From an uncultured Spirochaetaceae bacterium (GTDB lineage Bacteria; Spirochaetota; Spirochaetia; Sphaerochaetales; Sphaerochaetaceae): a stretch of DNA of 64,000 bases. The stretch lies in contig CALXLD010000030.1 of NCBI GenBank assembly GCA_944389105.1, positions 31,767-95,766 of the forward strand. Direction: 5' to 3'. The notes beneath the pieces are model-generated. The model searched no databases. It was not told where the DNA came from and saw only the letters and a program-made list of their open reading frames with translations. Each line of letters begins with the position of its first letter. Within the stretch, counting starts at the first letter, position 1. Below are positions 61,486 through 64,000 of this stretch, piece after piece. The translations under genes and the position numbers were made by a program.

Positions 61486-63387
61486 ATGAGAGTCTTTTTT
61501 TCCTATTCAGAGCCGTTTGTTTCACCGCTTTTTCCTGCAAAGGGAAGTTCTGCGGAGTTATCTATAGTTTTCTCGAAAGAGCCTGAGAGTGTTTTTGTAA
61601 GGGCTGATTCGGACAGCGGTCTTCTGTGGACTTATGGTATGAGGAGAAAAGGAGACTTCAACGGCTTTCCTTTATATAGCGCGGAAGTTCCTGTTACTGT
61701 TTCTCCTGATATCTTTCATTTCTTCTTTGTTTTCTTCGATGAGGGAAAGAGCTGGTACTATTCAAAGGATGGCATCGCAAGGAATGTCCCGAAGCTAAGC
61801 AGCCGCTTCCAGATTATCCCTTCTTTAGATGCTCCTGAATGGGTAGGGAGATCTACCTGCTATCAGATATTCCCGGATAGATTCTTCCGCGGTGATGAGA
61901 AGCTCGGTGCCAGGGATGGGGAGTACGAGTTTGATGGCGGAAGAGTTACCACGCCTTCGTTTGATTCTGTTCCAAAACCTTTTTCCGAGGCGCGGTGCCT
62001 TGATTTCTACAACGGAGATCTCCCCGGGATAATAAAGAAGCTGCCTTATCTGAAAGAACTGGGAATAACCGCAATCTATCTCAATCCTATAAATGATTCG
62101 AGAACCGTCCATCGCTATGATGCTGTTGATTTTTTCCATGTCGATCCTAAGCTCGGTGGCGATGAAGCTTATAGAGAACTTGTGGAGAAGGCACATGAGG
62201 CCGGTATCCGTGTAATCCTTGATATCTCTATCAATCATACTGGAACAGAAGCTCTCTGGTTTAAGAAAGCTCTTATGGATAAAGACTCCGCTGAGAGAGG
62301 TTTCTATTATTTTGATGGCGATGAAGCGAGATGCTGGCAGGGGGTGAGGACTTTGCCGCAGCTTAATTACAGATCGGAGGCATTGAGGGACATCATCTAT
62401 CGGAAAGAAGGGTCAGTGATGCAGAAGTTCATCCTTCCTCCTTTCTCTCAGGATGGATGGCGTCTTGATGTTGCTCCTGAACTCGGCCGCTCAGGTCTTG
62501 ATCAGTTCACAAAAGAAGTCTGGAGGGAGGTCAGAAAGAGCCTGAAGGCAATAAGGAAAGATCTTTATCTTGTCGGAGAAGACTGGGATGACAGTGCTGA
62601 GTATATGCAGGGGGATACATGGGATGCGACGATGAACTACTATGGCTCATCCCGGCCTCTTCGGTCCTGGATGGGTGAGAGGGACCGCTTCCTCACTGGA
62701 GGGTGGGGGCATGATCCTGAACGCGAAGCCGGATGGAGCGGGGAGGAGACTGCGGCTGCTTTGCATGATGCAGTTTCTTCTGTTCCGGATCAGATGGCAT
62801 TCTTCCAGATGAATCTCCTGGATAGCCATGATACTCCAAGACTTCATAATAACAGGGCGATTTTCAATAAAGCTCTCTACATTGGCTGTATCCTTGCTTA
62901 TTTCTCTTTGCCGGGAATGCCATCCATATATTACGGAGATGAAAATCTTCTTGATGGCGAGATGGGGTCAGTTGAAGCATCAAGATATCCTATGTGCTGG
63001 GATGAATCGCGCTGGGATGCTGAGGTTCATGAGGCTTATAGGAAGATGGCAGAACTCAGGAAGTTCGATTTCTTCCCGTATTCGGCTCTTCGCATTGAGG
63101 CAATAGATAAGGATGCCTTTGCGATTTCCAGAATAGCTTCCGGAGTGGCAGCTGTTGCTGTAATCAACAAATGTCCAAGAGCCCGTAATCTGTCTCTTTC
63201 TCTTTTTGCAATGCCTAAGGAGAATGCTGCTGTCTGGTATGGGAATGCATTGCCAGCTATTTCAGATGGCCGGCTTTCCCTTTCCATGGAGGCTTATTCA
63301 AGTGCTTTGATTATCCTCTATGATGATGAAGGGAGGGTAAAACTCAATTTTCAAAATTATTCCCTTTCTGAGAGGATTGGGCTATAA
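61486..63387 (+). CDS. Cytoplasmic GH13 alpha-glucan hydrolase (neopullulanase/maltodextrin glucosidase-like)
   Basis: A 633-residue GH13 enzyme without signal peptide, so it acts on imported maltodextrins. An N-terminal beta-sandwich (about 1-115, CBM34-like) precedes the TIM barrel. Conserved regions are AIYLNPINDSRTVHRYDA, VILDISINHTG, the nucleophile in GWRLDVAPELG, the acid/base in LVGEDWDDS and the last Asp in NLLDSHDTPR. It resembles MalZ/neopullulanase enzymes. GGAGGCGG before the ATG sets the start. It is transcribed toward the rRNA operon. Confidence 0.92.
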   Translation: MRVFFSYSEPFVSPLFPAKGSSAELSIVFSKEPESVFVRADSDSGLLWTYGMRRKGDFNGFPLYSAEVPVTVSPDIFHFFFVFFDEGKSWYYSKDGIARNVPKLSSRFQIIPSLDAPEWVGRSTCYQIFPDRFFRGDEKLGARDGEYEFDGGRVTTPSFDSVPKPFSEARCLDFYNGDLPGIIKKLPYLKELGITAIYLNPINDSRTVHRYDAVDFFHVDPKLGGDEAYRELVEKAHEAGIRVILDISINHTGTEALWFKKALMDKDSAERGFYYFDGDEARCWQGVRTLPQLNYRSEALRDIIYRKEGSVMQKFILPPFSQDGWRLDVAPELGRSGLDQFTKEVWREVRKSLKAIRKDLYLVGEDWDDSAEYMQGDTWDATMNYYGSSRPLRSWMGERDRFLTGGWGHDPEREAGWSGEETAAALHDAVSSVPDQMAFFQMNLLDSHDTPRLHNNRAIFNKALYIGCILAYFSLPGMPSIYYGDENLLDGEMGSVEASRYPMCWDESRWDAEVHEAYRKMAELRKFDFFPYSALRIEAIDKDAFAISRIASGVAAVAVINKCPRARNLSLSLFAMPKENAAVWYGNALPAISDGRLSLSMEAYSSALIILYDDEGRVKLNFQNYSLSERIGL

Positions 63388-63447
63388 TGCACATAAGCTC
63401 CTCTGGAAAATCCCTCGCATTTTCCTCCTCCGAAGAGGTGTCACAGA

Positions 63448-63490
63448 GCTGGGCCGCTTGTAATACGGGCGGGACCCAGCCTCGCTTTTA
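63448..63490 (+). terminator. Terminator-like hairpin after the GH13 gene
   Basis: GCTGGG and further bases (63448-63457) pair with GCGGGACCCAGC (63469-63480); CTCGCTTTTA follows. The stem is strong but the T run short. Confidence 0.6.
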
Positions 63491-63667
63491 GTTCTTCTTC
63501 ATTTTTCAGACACAGAATTAATTCCATTGCTCCAGAAAATCCATGTTTTACCCATAAATCCATGAGATTTATTTTCTATGAAAATTTTTTTGAAAAAATA
63601 AATACAACTATTGCAAAGAGATAGATATTTTCTGATAAAAAAGTTCATAAAAAAGCGCGTAAAGGGG

Positions 63668-63696
63668 TTTACAAGGGGCGAGGAAATGTGCAGAAT
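63668..63696 (+). promoter_or_regulatory. rRNA operon promoter P1 candidate
   Basis: -35 TTTACA (63668-63673), 17-base spacer, -10 CAGAAT (63691-63696), behind a long AT-rich stretch (about 63580-63660) that could act as an UP element. Confidence 0.6.
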
Positions 63697-63726
63697 ACAG
63701 CCTCGGTGCTTGAGGCACTGAGGAGC

Positions 63727-63755
63727 TTGACAGGCTGGCGCGAAGGTGCTAGATT
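63727..63755 (+). promoter_or_regulatory. rRNA operon promoter P2
   Basis: Consensus -35 TTGACA (63727-63732), 17-base spacer, -10 TAGATT (63750-63755). The transcript would begin near 63762, about 180 nt before 16S. Confidence 0.8.
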
Positions 63756-63765
63756 GGACAGGCAA

Positions 63766-63790
63766 GCCCGGAGACGGGCGATCTTTGACA
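63766..63790 (+). promoter_or_regulatory. boxB-like hairpin and boxA-like antitermination site
   Basis: GCCCG-GAGA-CGGGC (63766-63779) is a perfect small hairpin followed at once by GATCTTTGACA (63780-63790), close to the boxA consensus (TGCTCTTTAACA). This boxB-boxA order is normal for rRNA leaders and would recruit Nus factors. A further palindrome AGAAGCTT-GT-AAGCTTCT is at 63822-63839. Confidence 0.65.
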
Positions 63791-63941
63791 GCATGAGCGA
63801 AGGGGAAGAGAGAGAAAGAATAGAAGCTTGTAAGCTTCTGTCAATTCGAAACGAACTAAGGCAGAAAGGAAGAAGCCGGTTCGTAGCGAGCGACGGAGAG
63901 AACTTAGGTAAACAGCCGCCGTCCTAGAGATGGCGGAATCA

Positions 63942-64000
63942 ATGACGGAGAGTTCGATCCTGGCTCAGAACGAACGCTGGCGGCGCGTCTTAAGCATGCA
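63942..64000 (+). rRNA. rrs: 5' end of 16S ribosomal RNA (partial)
   Basis: The sequence runs from about the mature 5' end through AGAGTTCGATCCTGGCTCAG and GAACGCTGGCGGCGCGTC to the window edge. TTCGATCC (C for the more usual T) and the GCGTCTTAAGCATGCA continuation match spirochaete 16S genes. The exact first base is estimated by comparison with E. coli 16S. Confidence 0.95.

Noticed and set aside
63688..63927. 79-codon open frame in the rRNA leader
   Set aside because: It overlaps the -35/-10 boxes, boxB, boxA and processing region of the rRNA operon and its product resembles no protein.
1..64000. CRISPR arrays, insertion sequences, prophage or integrase genes
   Set aside because: Looked for repeats with regular spacers, terminal inverted repeats and transposase/integrase/phage proteins; found none.

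Overview
The window looks like chromosomal DNA from a spirochaete (phylum Spirochaetota), probably a free-living or gut-associated member of the Sphaerochaeta/Spirochaeta/Treponema side. The evidence is the first ~58 nt of a 16S rRNA gene at the right edge, which read like treponemal 16S (GTTCGATCCTGGCTCAG, then GCGCGTCTTAAGCATGCA). Two EF-G paralogues of the kinds spirochaetes carry beside canonical EF-G also support this, as does an rpsB-tsf-frr-uppS-cdsA-dxr-rseP string without pyrH. Genus is not decided by what I can see. Coding density is very high, genes sit on both strands in short operons, and several convergent pairs overlap at their 3' ends. I see no prophage, insertion sequence or CRISPR array.

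Layout. 0-6 kb: trmB and two translational GTPases. 6-9 kb: a GNAT gene, a small CLC-type (possibly fluoride) transporter and an aldehyde dehydrogenase. 9-15.4 kb: a four-gene RND efflux operon (adaptor, pump, small lipoprotein, TolC-like) behind a palindromic operator candidate. 15.5-18.4 kb: a copper module (CopA with metal-binding domains at both ends, then CsoR). 18.5-27.3 kb: GNAT, an orphan LuxR-type regulator, asnS, MBL hydrolase, acyl-CoA ligase, DAHP synthase, DJ-1 protein, a hypothetical protein, asnA and tRNA-Leu. 27.6-33.4 kb: secreted esterase, membrane-anchored hydrolase, tRNA-Met, acyltransferase-like protein, FAH-family hydrolase and GNAT. 33.4-39 kb: metG, a ligand-less CsoR-like protein, murD, a 29-residue ribosomal-type protein, tcdA and a short TatD protein.

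39-44.4 kb: rpsF-ssb-rpsR-membrane protein-rplI, an aldo/keto reductase and dnaB. 44.4-50.6 kb: the rpsB-to-rseP string, linking translation, isoprenoid/undecaprenyl synthesis, phospholipid synthesis and intramembrane proteolysis. 50.8-56.4 kb: lipoprotein plus outer-membrane barrel protein, a GNAT gene broken by one stop codon, brnQ and argG. 56.4-63.4 kb: an unclassified structured RNA with its own terminator, a membrane protein, the CYTH-PpiC-rnhA cluster, a TPR lipoprotein, an N-terminally extended uracil phosphoribosyltransferase, adk and a GH13 glycosidase. 63.4-64 kb: the rRNA operon leader with tandem promoters and boxB/boxA-like sites.

The most interesting pattern is regulatory. Many genes have no Shine-Dalgarno sequence but do have a -10 box 6-7 nt before the start codon, often with a -35 box 17 bp further up. 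This predicts leaderless mRNAs for metG, murD, tatD, brnQ, several acetyltransferases and membrane proteins, and a 45-codon gene not otherwise obvious. Other points worth checking are the structured RNA at 56478-56580, the CsoR-like protein lacking all three copper ligands, a tRNA-Met with C instead of U at position 55, and charged tails on ribosomal proteins uS2 and bL9.
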